A stretch of 64,000 bases of DNA from NCBI GenBank assembly GCA_015709715.1, contig CP054184.1, forward strand, positions 1,535,001-1,599,000, written 5' to 3'. Below the pieces are notes generated by a model. It did not search any database. It saw only the letters and a program-made list of their open reading frames with translations, and had not been told where the DNA came from. The translations under genes were made by a program, and so were the position numbers. This document shows, one piece after another, positions 15,358 through 23,516 of this stretch. Every line of letters starts with the position of its first letter. Position 1 is the stretch's first letter. Source of the stretch: Nitrospira sp. GTDB taxonomy: Bacteria; Nitrospirota; Nitrospiria; Nitrospirales; Nitrospiraceae.

Positions 15358-16380
15358 TCAGGATCGGAAGCGATAGGTGAAGAGGGTCGAGGCGGTGAAG
15401 TCCGCGGCGCTTCCGGTGATGAAATCCAAATTCTCCACCCCGTACAGTTGCCAGATGAGCTGCGGCAAAATGCGATAACTCACCCCGATGACCGACTCGG
15501 TTACGCCCTTGTCCAGCACCCGCGTGCCCGTCCCATGAAACGGCGGCGAATAATAATCGAACTGGGCCGTGAACGAGAGATTGTCCGACCAAAGATACTC
15601 CACGGCGACCAGCCCGGTCATCACCGGCTGCACGCCCAGGCCGGCGATCTTGCCCGTGGGGAAAATCCCGTTCACGTTCGCATAGACGATCCAGTTGGCG
15701 GCGAAGGTCTTTTGGACAGCCACCCCGATGCCGACATCGGGATGGCCACTCCCAAACACTTCCCCCGTATCGCCCGTCGGCGCCTTGACTCCCAGCCGCA
15801 CCGCCAAGGCCGGCAGACTACTGCTTTCCCGTAGCAGCTGATACTTGCTGTAAAACGAAATGTCTCCCAGCCCGGTCGCCCCCTCGTTCCCCTGGAAGAT
15901 CGTCCTCTGTCGATTGCTGATGTTGAAGGCATAGCCGGTGTCCCGCAGGGCCGTTCGCGCCGGCGCCTCTCCGGTGGTCGCGCGCTCCACTCCCAAGATA
16001 GCCCCCTCCATGAAGCCACGATACCGGTGCAACACCGGCACTTCTGCGCCCAGTTCCAGCCGATCCGTCAACCCATACCGCAAAAACAGGCCGGAGCGCA
16101 GCGTCTCGAACTTCATGGAGACTTCGGCCTGCTCTTCGCTGTCTCTGGCGATGCTGGCGGTGTTGGCCAGTTCGAGGCGCACATCGAAGTCGCCCTTGCG
16201 CAGCACCGTGGCCTGCTCGCCCGGCATGGCCAGGACCAATTGCGCCAGCGCCTGGAAATTCCGTACGGGGAAGGGACCGAAACCTTCGGCTCCCAGGGAA
16301 GGGGCCGCGGCGCAGAGGGGCGCGAGCGCGACGAGCACCCATAGAAGCCGCCAGTTCGCTCTGGGCGTCACGTGGTCCAT
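15358..16380 (-). CDS. DUF3187-type outer membrane beta-barrel protein
   Basis: 340 residues from the ATG at 16380; a GTG at 16383 is adjacent. A signal peptide (LLWVLVALAPLCAAAP then SLGAEG) is followed by GPFPVRNFQALAQL and alternating amphipathic strands, ending in Phe-Arg-Ser after TLFTYRF, as usual for outer membrane barrels. The pattern matches DUF3187 family porin-like proteins of unknown role. It lies 6 nt downstream of the Omp85-type barrel gene and ends the Mla-type gene run, so it may be part of the same envelope system (inference). Confidence 0.7.
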   Translation of the reverse strand: MDHVTPRANWRLLWVLVALAPLCAAAPSLGAEGFGPFPVRNFQALAQLVLAMPGEQATVLRKGDFDVRLELANTASIARDSEEQAEVSMKFETLRSGLFLRYGLTDRLELGAEVPVLHRYRGFMEGAILGVERATTGEAPARTALRDTGYAFNISNRQRTIFQGNEGATGLGDISFYSKYQLLRESSSLPALAVRLGVKAPTGDTGEVFGSGHPDVGIGVAVQKTFAANWIVYANVNGIFPTGKIAGLGVQPVMTGLVAVEYLWSDNLSFTAQFDYYSPPFHGTGTRVLDKGVTESVIGVSYRILPQLIWQLYGVENLDFITGSAADFTASTLFTYRFRS

Positions 16381-16386
16381 CACCCA

Positions 16387-17592
16387 CTAATAGGGGAAAT
16401 CCAATCCTGCGAACACTGCTCCACCCTCACGGCTATAGCCATAGTCGACCCGGCCGACGACGTTGGGCCGTACGATCGCTCGAAACCCTAACCCCGGCGT
16501 CATCCGATAGTCTTGAAAGCTCACATCCTTGAATGAATTGAACACCTGCCCCGTATCGAGGAAGGGGGCCACTTCGAAATCCGCCGTCACCCCCGCGAGC
16601 TTGGTCCGCAGCACATGGATGCGTTCCTCGATGCTGAAGGCAATCAGGTGTTTGTCGATGTACCGGTCCTGGCCGAATCCGCGCAGGTTGTTTTGACCGC
16701 CCAAGGACGACTGCTCGAAAAACGGCACCTCCGACCCGAGCGTAGCCTGCAGGTCGGCGCGCACGACCAGGATGGCGCGTTTCGATTCGCTGGGAAACAG
16801 CTTCTTGACCTCGATTTCGTACCGCGAAAAGACCGGATGGTCGCCGCTCCGCAAATTCTGGTTCAGTTCGGCGTAGGCGGTGATGGCGACGCCATCGGTC
16901 GGGGTGATCAAACTGTCGCGGGTGTCGTAATAGAAGGAAGCGCGGTGCCCGATGATGATCGATTCTCCATGGATTCCCTCGACGGTCGGAAACTGGTCGA
17001 CCGAAAAGGGCAAATCCGTCGCGCCCCGTTGAAGCCGTACCTGCCGCACACGTTGCCCCACGGAAATTTGGGTCACCTCGTTTGCGTAGAGCCCCAGGCG
17101 CCAGTAGGCGCGGGCTTCGCGGGCCGTGTAGTTCGACTCATCGTTCTGCACGGTGGTTTGTCCCAGGCCGAAGAAGCGGGAGGTGGCGTTCTTGAAGAAC
17201 GTGCCGCCGAAGTTGAGGAAATACTGCCCGTTGCCGAAGGCCGGATCGACATAATCCAGAAGCACCTTCCGCTCGATCCGTTCGGTCAGCGAGGCGATGA
17301 ACCGGAGCTGCCGCCCTCCCGGCTCATACTTGAAGAAGTTGAAGACGCCCCTGGTGCCCACGATGGAATTCTGAATCAACATCGGGGCCATCAGGTATTT
17401 CAACTCGCCGTCCGGATCGGCGATCAGGATCGGGACAATGAGGCCGGCGTCGTTGCCGTCGTTCTTGGTGGTGGCCACCGAGGGGACGGGAAAAATCTGC
17501 GTGTCGGCGCGCAGATCGAGAGGGGCAAGCAGGGCAAAGAGCCCGGCCAGCGCCAGGAGAATCGGACTGGCAAACCAATAGTCACACCGCAT
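16387..17592 (-). CDS. Omp85/BamA-TamA-type barrel without POTRA domains
   Basis: 401 residues from the ATG at 17592, where a signal peptide starts (ILLALAGLFALLAP, LRADT). A longer frame upstream overlaps mlaC and is not credible. The C-terminal half has the Omp85 surface-antigen pattern: GGQNNLRGFGQDRYID, then a fixed-spacing SFQDYRMTPGLGFRAI and GRVDYGYSREGG ending in a Phe-Pro-Tyr strand. No POTRA repeats fit between the signal peptide and the barrel. It follows mlaC by 35 nt. Single-barrel Omp85 proteins next to Mla genes could form the outer membrane end of a lipid route (inference). Confidence 0.8.
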   Translation of the reverse strand: MRCDYWFASPILLALAGLFALLAPLDLRADTQIFPVPSVATTKNDGNDAGLIVPILIADPDGELKYLMAPMLIQNSIVGTRGVFNFFKYEPGGRQLRFIASLTERIERKVLLDYVDPAFGNGQYFLNFGGTFFKNATSRFFGLGQTTVQNDESNYTAREARAYWRLGLYANEVTQISVGQRVRQVRLQRGATDLPFSVDQFPTVEGIHGESIIIGHRASFYYDTRDSLITPTDGVAITAYAELNQNLRSGDHPVFSRYEIEVKKLFPSESKRAILVVRADLQATLGSEVPFFEQSSLGGQNNLRGFGQDRYIDKHLIAFSIEERIHVLRTKLAGVTADFEVAPFLDTGQVFNSFKDVSFQDYRMTPGLGFRAIVRPNVVGRVDYGYSREGGAVFAGLDFPY

Positions 17593-17627
17593 GACACTCG
17601 CCGGCAGAGGTCCCGCGCCTCGACAGG

Positions 17628-18242
17628 CTACGGGCCCTTGATCTTTTCGGATTTCTTGCGGAGTTGGTCGACGAGGTCGGAATACGAGGAGGTGTGGAGG
17701 ATCTTCGTAAACTGATCGCGGTAATTCTTGACCAGACTGACGCCGTCGACCACTACGTCGTACACGCGCCAATCGTTATTTTTGTTCAACAGCCGATAGT
17801 CCATCGGGATTTCGGTCTTTGCCGACAAAACCTTGGTGCGCACCTCCGCATATTCCTTCTCCGTCCGCTCGTTGATGTACTGCACCCGTTCGCCGGAGTA
17901 GCCCTCCACCCGATCGGCATAAGTATTGGTCAACAGCGTTCGGAACAGCTCGACGAACTCCTGGCGCTCCTTATCCGACAACTGATTCCACTGCACGCCC
18001 AGCGAGCGATGAGACATTTCGGAATAATCGAACCGCGCCGCCACCACCTTCTCCAACAGCTGCCGGCGATCTTCCTGCTTGGCTGGAGCCTTCAGTTCCT
18101 TATCGTTCAGAATCCTGAGCACCTCGTCGATCGTGGACTTGATTGAATCGGTCGCCGCCCCCGCGAGCGCGGACGGCACCCCACCCACCACTATCTGTAG
18201 CGCCAGCAGCGCCACCATGATCATCCATCGCATTCCTTGCAT
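17628..18242 (-). CDS. mlaC: Mla-type periplasmic lipid carrier (Ttg2D/MlaC)
   Basis: 204 residues, ATG preceded by GGGAGAGGTG. The signal peptide is MVALLALQIVVG up to ALAGA. The mature part has the MlaC pattern: DSIKSTIDEVLRILND, FDYSEMSHRSLG, WNQLSDKERQEFVELF and an ending in NWRVYDVVVDGVSLVKNYR. The family ferries phospholipids or other lipids between the inner membrane MCE complex and the outer membrane. The fourth gene of mlaE-F-D-C, 26 nt after mlaD. Next to hopanoid genes, so its cargo may include hopanoids (inference). Confidence 0.9.
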   Translation of the reverse strand: MQGMRWMIMVALLALQIVVGGVPSALAGAATDSIKSTIDEVLRILNDKELKAPAKQEDRRQLLEKVVAARFDYSEMSHRSLGVQWNQLSDKERQEFVELFRTLLTNTYADRVEGYSGERVQYINERTEKEYAEVRTKVLSAKTEIPMDYRLLNKNNDWRVYDVVVDGVSLVKNYRDQFTKILHTSSYSDLVDQLRKKSEKIKGP

Positions 18243-18268
18243 GCCCCACCTCTCCCTTGAGTGGCAGA

Positions 18269-18712
18269 CTACTTCACCTGGCCGTGTACATACTGGCTGA
18301 CGAGTTCTTCGAGATCAAGTCCGGATTCGGTATCGCGGATCTTGTCGCCTGGTTTCAGCTCATCGCCGCCGCCGCCGACCGATAGGGCCAGATACTTGTC
18401 TCCAATGATGCCGCGCGTCTTGATGGAGGCGATCGTGTCCGAATACAACTTCACGCCGTCTTGGATCGAGAGCGTCACCACGGCACGGTCGCTGTTCAGT
18501 CCGATCCCGCGCACCCGCCCGACTTCGACACCGGCGATCTCCACCGAGGCTCCGGCCTTGAGCCCGGAGGCCGACGTAAACTCCGCCTGCACGGCGTAGT
18601 TGTTGCCCCCGATCACTTCCAGTTTGCCCAACTTGATGGAGAGGTACCCGAGACAGGCCAGGCCCACCAGCACGAAGACCCCGACCAGCAATTCGACTTT
18701 CGCGCGCTCCAT
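18269..18712 (-). CDS. mlaD: MCE-domain protein (MlaD)
   Basis: 147 residues, start backed by GAGGAG. One N-terminal TM helix (LLVGVFVLVGLACLGYLSI) is followed by a single MCE domain (ASGLKAGASVEIAGVEVGRV, IKTRGIIGDKYLALS, LKPGDKI). This is the length of classical MlaD, which forms a hexameric ring around the permease and binds lipid in the periplasm. It lies 11 nt downstream of mlaF in one operon. Confidence 0.93.
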   Translation of the reverse strand: MERAKVELLVGVFVLVGLACLGYLSIKLGKLEVIGGNNYAVQAEFTSASGLKAGASVEIAGVEVGRVRGIGLNSDRAVVTLSIQDGVKLYSDTIASIKTRGIIGDKYLALSVGGGGDELKPGDKIRDTESGLDLEELVSQYVHGQVK

Positions 18713-18723
18713 ACCTGCTCCTC

Positions 18724-19485
18724 TCAGAGGGACGATACCGTTGCGCCTTTCACGGTGACGGTCCCTCCGACGAAAATAAATTCCCGAATCTCCTGATCCT
18801 TCGTCTTCACGAACTCGCTGGACGGCGCCATCTCGGCGATCCGCCCCTGCTTCAACATGGCGACATAGTCGGAGATGCCGAAAATCTCGGGGATCTCGTG
18901 GCTGACCATGATGGCGGTGAAGCCGAACTGCTGTTGCATCGACACGATCAGGTCATGGATCGCCTTGGCCATCAAGGGGTCAAGTCCGGTCGTCGGCTCG
19001 TCGAACAGGATGATCTCCGGCTCCATGACCAAGGCGCGCGCCAATCCCGCCCGCTTCCGCATGCCGCCGCTGAGTTCCGCAGGAAACTTATGACCCATGC
19101 CGGCCAATCCCACCTGCGACAGTTTTTCGTCGACCCGTCGCGTCACCGCCTCCCCCTTCAGCCTCAGTTTCTCACGCAACGGGAAGGCCACATTTTCGAA
19201 CACCGTCATCGAATCGAACAGCGCCGCCCCCTGAAACAGCATGGCAAACTTCTTCCGCACCTCATTGAGGGGCTTGCCCTTGAGGCGTGAAATGTCCGTT
19301 CCATCGATCAAGACCTGACCGCGATCCGGCTGCATCAGGCCGATGATGTGTTTGAGCAGCACGCTTTTCCCCTCGCCGCTGCGGCCGATGATAGTCGTCA
19401 ACTTACCTGCGGGGACCTCCAGATTCACCCCCCGCAACACCGACTGGCCGCCCAGCGTCTTTTCCACTCCCACCAGTTGAATCAT
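18724..19485 (-). CDS. mlaF: Lipid ABC transporter ATPase (MlaF)
   Basis: 253 residues from the ATG at 19485; an upstream in-frame extension overlaps mlaE and lacks a ribosome site, though the site at 19485 is also weak. Walker A GRSGEGKS, Q loop FAMLFQGAALFDSM, signature LSGGMRKR, Walker B IILFDEPTTGLDP and switch His in MVSHE are all intact. FQGAALFDSMTVFENVAFPL is typical of MCE-system ATPases. It energises the MlaE permease. Confidence 0.93.
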   Translation of the reverse strand: MIQLVGVEKTLGGQSVLRGVNLEVPAGKLTTIIGRSGEGKSVLLKHIIGLMQPDRGQVLIDGTDISRLKGKPLNEVRKKFAMLFQGAALFDSMTVFENVAFPLREKLRLKGEAVTRRVDEKLSQVGLAGMGHKFPAELSGGMRKRAGLARALVMEPEIILFDEPTTGLDPLMAKAIHDLIVSMQQQFGFTAIMVSHEIPEIFGISDYVAMLKQGRIAEMAPSSEFVKTKDQEIREFIFVGGTVTVKGATVSSL

Positions 19486-19517
19486 GACACCACGTCGAGG
19501 AAGCCCGCGCTCCGTGT

Positions 19518-20285
19518 TTACAGCAATACCGAGGTCAGGAAATAGTCCCACACGAGAATCAGCACCGCCGATAACACTACCGCTTCCGTCGTCGCCGTCC
19601 CCAGCCCTTCAGCGCTGTGCTTCGTATGGAACCCCTTGTAACAGCAGACCCAGCTGATCAGAAGCCCGAAACTGATGGATTTCAAAATGCCGCCGTACAC
19701 ATCTTTCCATTCCACGGCGGACTCGATCGAACTCCAATAGGCCCCTTCGTTCCCGTTGAGCAATTGGACACCGACCACATAGCCCCCGTAGATGCCGACG
19801 ACGTCGAACAACGCGACGAGGAGCGGCACCGCCACGATGCCGGCGACCAGCTTGGGACCGATCAAGTACTGCAGGGGATTCACCGCCATGGTGTCGAGGG
19901 CGTCGATCTGTTCCGTGATCCGCATGATGCCGATCTCCGCCGTCATAGCCGATCCCGCGCGCGCCGTCACCATGAGAGCGGCCAGCACGGGCCCCAACTC
20001 CCGAATGATGCTGAGCGCCACGGCCGACCCCAACACGGCTTCAGAACCGAACTTGCGCAAGGTGTAATACCCTTGCAGGCCCAACACCATGCCTGTAAAC
20101 ACCGCCGTGAGCACGACGACGAAGGTGGATTTGTACCCGATGAAATTGAGCTGCTTGATGATCTGATAGATCCGAAAGGGCGGGCGCGTCAGCCAGGCCA
20201 TGGACGACAGGACGAACAACATCATCCGCCCCATTTCCTCGGTGAGGTTGAGCGTGTAGCGGCCGATGCGGGTGATGGCTTCCAC
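19518..20285 (-). CDS. mlaE: MCE-system ABC permease (MlaE)
   Basis: 255 residues from a GTG at 20285 with GAGGGA upstream. It has five to six hydrophobic segments and the family stretch RELGPVLAALMVTARAGSAMTAEIG followed by QIDALDTMAVNP, diagnostic of MlaE/YrbE permeases. First gene of the mlaEFDC run, 54 nt downstream of hpnG on the same strand, so it may be co-transcribed with the hopanoid genes. Confidence 0.93.
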   Translation of the reverse strand: MEAITRIGRYTLNLTEEMGRMMLFVLSSMAWLTRPPFRIYQIIKQLNFIGYKSTFVVVLTAVFTGMVLGLQGYYTLRKFGSEAVLGSAVALSIIRELGPVLAALMVTARAGSAMTAEIGIMRITEQIDALDTMAVNPLQYLIGPKLVAGIVAVPLLVALFDVVGIYGGYVVGVQLLNGNEGAYWSSIESAVEWKDVYGGILKSISFGLLISWVCCYKGFHTKHSAEGLGTATTEAVVLSAVLILVWDYFLTSVLL

Positions 20286-20339
20286 TCCCTCTGCTCCTCT
20301 CCTCCGACTCCTTGCAGCAGCTAACCGGTCCCTCGCCGG

Positions 20340-21098
20340 TCAGGCGATGCCGTCGGCTGCAGCGAGTTGGGCGAAGGCACGAAATACCGCGGTGAGCTGC
20401 TCGCCGGCCAGGCGGCTCTGCACGCGCAGCCGATTCAGTCCGAGCAGGCTCGTCGGGTGAGCCAGGCAGGCGGCGATTCCCTTGACCCACTCAGATGGCC
20501 TGAGAAACAGGTTGAAGTCAAGCGGAAGATCCTCATCCACCAAATCCGACACGGTGCGCACGATCGCAAAAGGAATCTTCCATCGTGAGGCCACCAGGGC
20601 GAGGGCCGCGCTTTCCATGTCGAGTCCGATTGCGCCCTGGGCGACGGCCAGACGTTTCTTGTCCTCGGCCCGGCAAATGACTCGGCCGACCGAGACGAAC
20701 CGTCCGACCTGAGCACTGAGCTGCTGAGTCGCCAAGGCACGCTGCGCCCACGCCACCAGGCCGGCATCTGCGGCATAGGCAGCGCCACCGGCCCCTGGGT
20801 CATCATCCGTCACCACGTCCCTACCAACCAGCACGTCGCCGATGCGGGCCTGTCGCATCGCCCCGGCAAACCCCGTCGACCAGACTGCGGCGAACTCCTG
20901 CGCCGACAGGGCGACCTGCGCACTCTGCGTTGCCCGTTCCGGACCGACTCCCATCGGGATGATCCACCACTCGGTGGAGCCGCATCGCGCCACAACGCAG
21001 CGGAGGCTTCCCAGCGCCAGGCTCTGATTGCCTGGAAAGGCCTGGCCAACGGCATTCATCTCCCATCTGGTGGCCACGAACACACCGATCGCGGTCAC
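20340..21098 (-). CDS. hpnG: Hopanoid-associated phosphorylase (HpnG type)
   Basis: 252 residues, GTG start with GAGGAA upstream. A purine-nucleoside-phosphorylase/MTA-nucleosidase fold: MGVGPERA, WSTGFAGAM, GLDMESAALALVA and VRTVSDLVDE. The last two are the substrate and catalytic region of the family. HpnG removes adenine from adenosylhopane to give ribosylhopane phosphate in C35 hopanoid synthesis. It follows squalene-hopene cyclase by 54 nt, which supports hpnG over a generic nucleosidase. The radical-SAM enzyme hpnH that makes adenosylhopane is not in the window. Confidence 0.8.
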   Translation of the reverse strand: MTAIGVFVATRWEMNAVGQAFPGNQSLALGSLRCVVARCGSTEWWIIPMGVGPERATQSAQVALSAQEFAAVWSTGFAGAMRQARIGDVLVGRDVVTDDDPGAGGAAYAADAGLVAWAQRALATQQLSAQVGRFVSVGRVICRAEDKKRLAVAQGAIGLDMESAALALVASRWKIPFAIVRTVSDLVDEDLPLDFNLFLRPSEWVKGIAACLAHPTSLLGLNRLRVQSRLAGEQLTAVFRAFAQLAAADGIA

Positions 21099-21152
21099 GT
21101 GGGTTCCTCGGGAATGATGGCAAGGAATGTCGGAGGGAAGGGACGCACACCG

Positions 21153-23387
21153 TCAACGCGGCGACCGGAATTGTCCTGAGTGGTAGGCTTGCAAGCGCAA
21201 TTCTTCCGCCCTCGTGGTGCCACGAGTCTTCAGGTTGCGATACATCGCCAAGGCCCAGAGAGGGAAGTACTGGCAGTACCAGTGATACCGGAGATAGAAG
21301 ACGCGCGGGAAACCCGTTCCGGTATGGCGTACTTCTTCCCACGATCCATCTTTGCGCTGGTTCCGAATGAGATAGTGAATGCCGCGGGCCAAGCTGAATG
21401 AATCGGTCACACCACCCGCCATCAAGGCCAATAGGGCCCAGGCCGTCTGCGAGGGCGTGCTCTCGCCGCGCCCGCTCTGTGAGAGATCGGCGTACGAGAG
21501 GCAGGATTCTCCCCAGCCCCCGTCCGGATTCTGTTTGGATTCCAGCCAGGCCACCGCTCGACGAATAGAGGGAGACGACACATCTTCACCGATGGCGCGC
21601 AACCCCGACAACACCGACCAGGTGCCGTAGATGTAGTTGACGCCCCAGCGGCCGTACCAGCTGCCATCCGCCTCCTGATCCTTCTTCAAGAAGGCCAGGG
21701 CCGAGGCCACGGAGGGATGGGTCCAGTCATAGCCCAAGGTCGCCAGCATCTCCAGGCAGCGTCCCGCCAAATCGGCCGTGCTGGGATCCAGCAGCGCGCG
21801 GTGGTCGGCGAAGGGGATGTAATTGAAGACGATGCGATTGTTGTCGACATCGTAGGCGCCCCATCCGCCGTCGGACCCCTGCATGGACACAACCCAACGG
21901 TATCCGCGACACATCGCTTGATACTGACGCGCCTCATCCGGCAGGCGCACTTTGGCGAGAGCCATCAGGACCACGGCCGAGTCGTCCACGTCGGGATACA
22001 ATTCGTTCTCGAACTGGAAGTACCAGCCACCCGGTTCCGCGCCTGGGGAGGAAATGATCCAGTCTCCCACGGTTTTGGTTTGTTTCGACAGCAACCACTC
22101 GCCGGCCTTCTGCAGGACCGGATGGTCGGAAGGCATACCGGCCTCCACCAGCGCATTGATGAGCAACGCCGTATCCCAAATGGGCGAGTGGCAGGGCTGC
22201 AGATGCATGGCGTCGACACTCTGGCCGTTCTCCTGCACCCGATCGTGGATTTCGAGCTCTTCGATTTCCTGCATCGCCTTGACCACCAGCGGATCGTCGT
22301 TGGCATACCCGAGACAATTCAACGCCACGACGGAATTCGCCATGGCGGGATAAATCGCACCGAGGCCGCCGCTTCCCTTCATGTGGTCGAGCATCCAGGA
22401 TTCGGCGCGCTTGAGTGCCTGTTGCCTGAGCCACTCCACCGGGGAACGGTCATAGATCTTGAGCAACCCGTCCAGAGTGATGAAGAAGTTCTTGGCTGTG
22501 AACCAGGTGCGATCCTTCTTGAACGGAGGGAACGCGCTGTAATCGATCTGGTCCAGCGGCTCCTTGTACAGCTCGTCGATGCCTTGCTCCTTGGGAATTC
22601 GGCACAGCGGCCGCTTGGCAAAGATGATCAACAGCGGAATGACGACCGCGCGTGACCAATAAGAAATCGCGTAGATGCTGAAGTAGAACCGCTTGGGCAG
22701 GAGCATGATCTCGGGCGGCATGCTAGGGACACCGCGCCAGTCGTACTGCCCAAAGAGCGCCAAGGCGATCTTCGTAAACACGTTCGCCGCGGTCACGCCC
22801 CCCATGTCGAGGATGCACTTTCGCGCCGCCTCCATGAAGGGCTCGTTCGGCGAGACTCCGCTGAGCTTCAAGGCGAAGTAAGCTTTCACCGAGGCGCTGA
22901 TATCGGCCGGGCCACCGTGATAAATGGGCCAGCCCCCGCTCGGCAGTTGGGCGGACTTGAAGTACCGCACCGCCTTCTGCTCACGCTCGGGATCGACGCA
23001 ATTCATGAACCGCCGCAGCATGAGGTACTCGGAGGTGAGGGTCGTGTCGGCTTCCAGTTCGGCCACCCAGTACCCTTCGGTCGCGTTCTGGCGCGCGAGG
23101 AACCAGGTTTGGCTCTTGCGCAGCGCTTCCTCCAAGGCTTCGAGCTGACCGCTCGGATGGGACGGCGCCCGCTTCGACGAGCTATCGACCGCCACTGAAC
23201 CGTTGGATTTCCCGCCGACGAGGCGCAAGACGGGTTCCGAGGCAAAATCACGGGCAGCCCTGATCCGACTGGGCACCTGCACCAGCAGACCATCAGAGAG
23301 ACGATTGAAGAAACTCTTCAGAAGTCGCATAGCGTTGTGCCGTGAATCAGACAGAGACGGCGGGATCGATAGTCGAGACGGTTCCAT
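21153..23387 (-). CDS. shc: Squalene-hopene cyclase
   Basis: About 744 residues from the ATG at 23387; a later Met at MRLLKSFF could also serve, and neither has a good ribosome site. The cyclase hallmark DVDD (catalytic Asp box) occurs in YPDVDDSAVV, and several QW repeats are visible (SKQNPDGGWGES, SMQGSDGGWGAYD, RNQRKDGSWEE). The N-terminal FLARQNATEGYWVAELE is typical of bacterial enzymes. It cyclises squalene to hopene at the inner membrane. It heads the probable run shc-hpnG-mlaEFDC-barrels. Confidence 0.95.
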   Translation of the reverse strand: MEPSRLSIPPSLSDSRHNAMRLLKSFFNRLSDGLLVQVPSRIRAARDFASEPVLRLVGGKSNGSVAVDSSSKRAPSHPSGQLEALEEALRKSQTWFLARQNATEGYWVAELEADTTLTSEYLMLRRFMNCVDPEREQKAVRYFKSAQLPSGGWPIYHGGPADISASVKAYFALKLSGVSPNEPFMEAARKCILDMGGVTAANVFTKIALALFGQYDWRGVPSMPPEIMLLPKRFYFSIYAISYWSRAVVIPLLIIFAKRPLCRIPKEQGIDELYKEPLDQIDYSAFPPFKKDRTWFTAKNFFITLDGLLKIYDRSPVEWLRQQALKRAESWMLDHMKGSGGLGAIYPAMANSVVALNCLGYANDDPLVVKAMQEIEELEIHDRVQENGQSVDAMHLQPCHSPIWDTALLINALVEAGMPSDHPVLQKAGEWLLSKQTKTVGDWIISSPGAEPGGWYFQFENELYPDVDDSAVVLMALAKVRLPDEARQYQAMCRGYRWVVSMQGSDGGWGAYDVDNNRIVFNYIPFADHRALLDPSTADLAGRCLEMLATLGYDWTHPSVASALAFLKKDQEADGSWYGRWGVNYIYGTWSVLSGLRAIGEDVSSPSIRRAVAWLESKQNPDGGWGESCLSYADLSQSGRGESTPSQTAWALLALMAGGVTDSFSLARGIHYLIRNQRKDGSWEEVRHTGTGFPRVFYLRYHWYCQYFPLWALAMYRNLKTRGTTRAEELRLQAYHSGQFRSPR

Positions 23388-23493
23388 CAATCAAACAGAC
23401 AAAGGTCGCATAAAGCCGCAGGATATCAGCACTCACCGTTAGCGGAGTTGTATAACAAACTCATTAAGTGCAGTCAAGGGAACGACAGGACAG

Positions 23494-23516
23494 GCAGCCG
23501 GCGTCAGACCGGCTGC
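23494..23516 (-). terminator. Stem-loop across the smc stop codon
   Basis: GCAGCCGG (23494-23501), loop of 7, CCGGCTGC (23509-23516); perfect 8-bp stem that includes the last codons and stop of smc. No T tract follows, so Rho-independent termination is uncertain. Confidence 0.35.

Noticed and set aside
16615-17715. Long plus-strand open frame of 366 codons
   Set aside because: Antisense to the Omp85 barrel gene, shadow composition.
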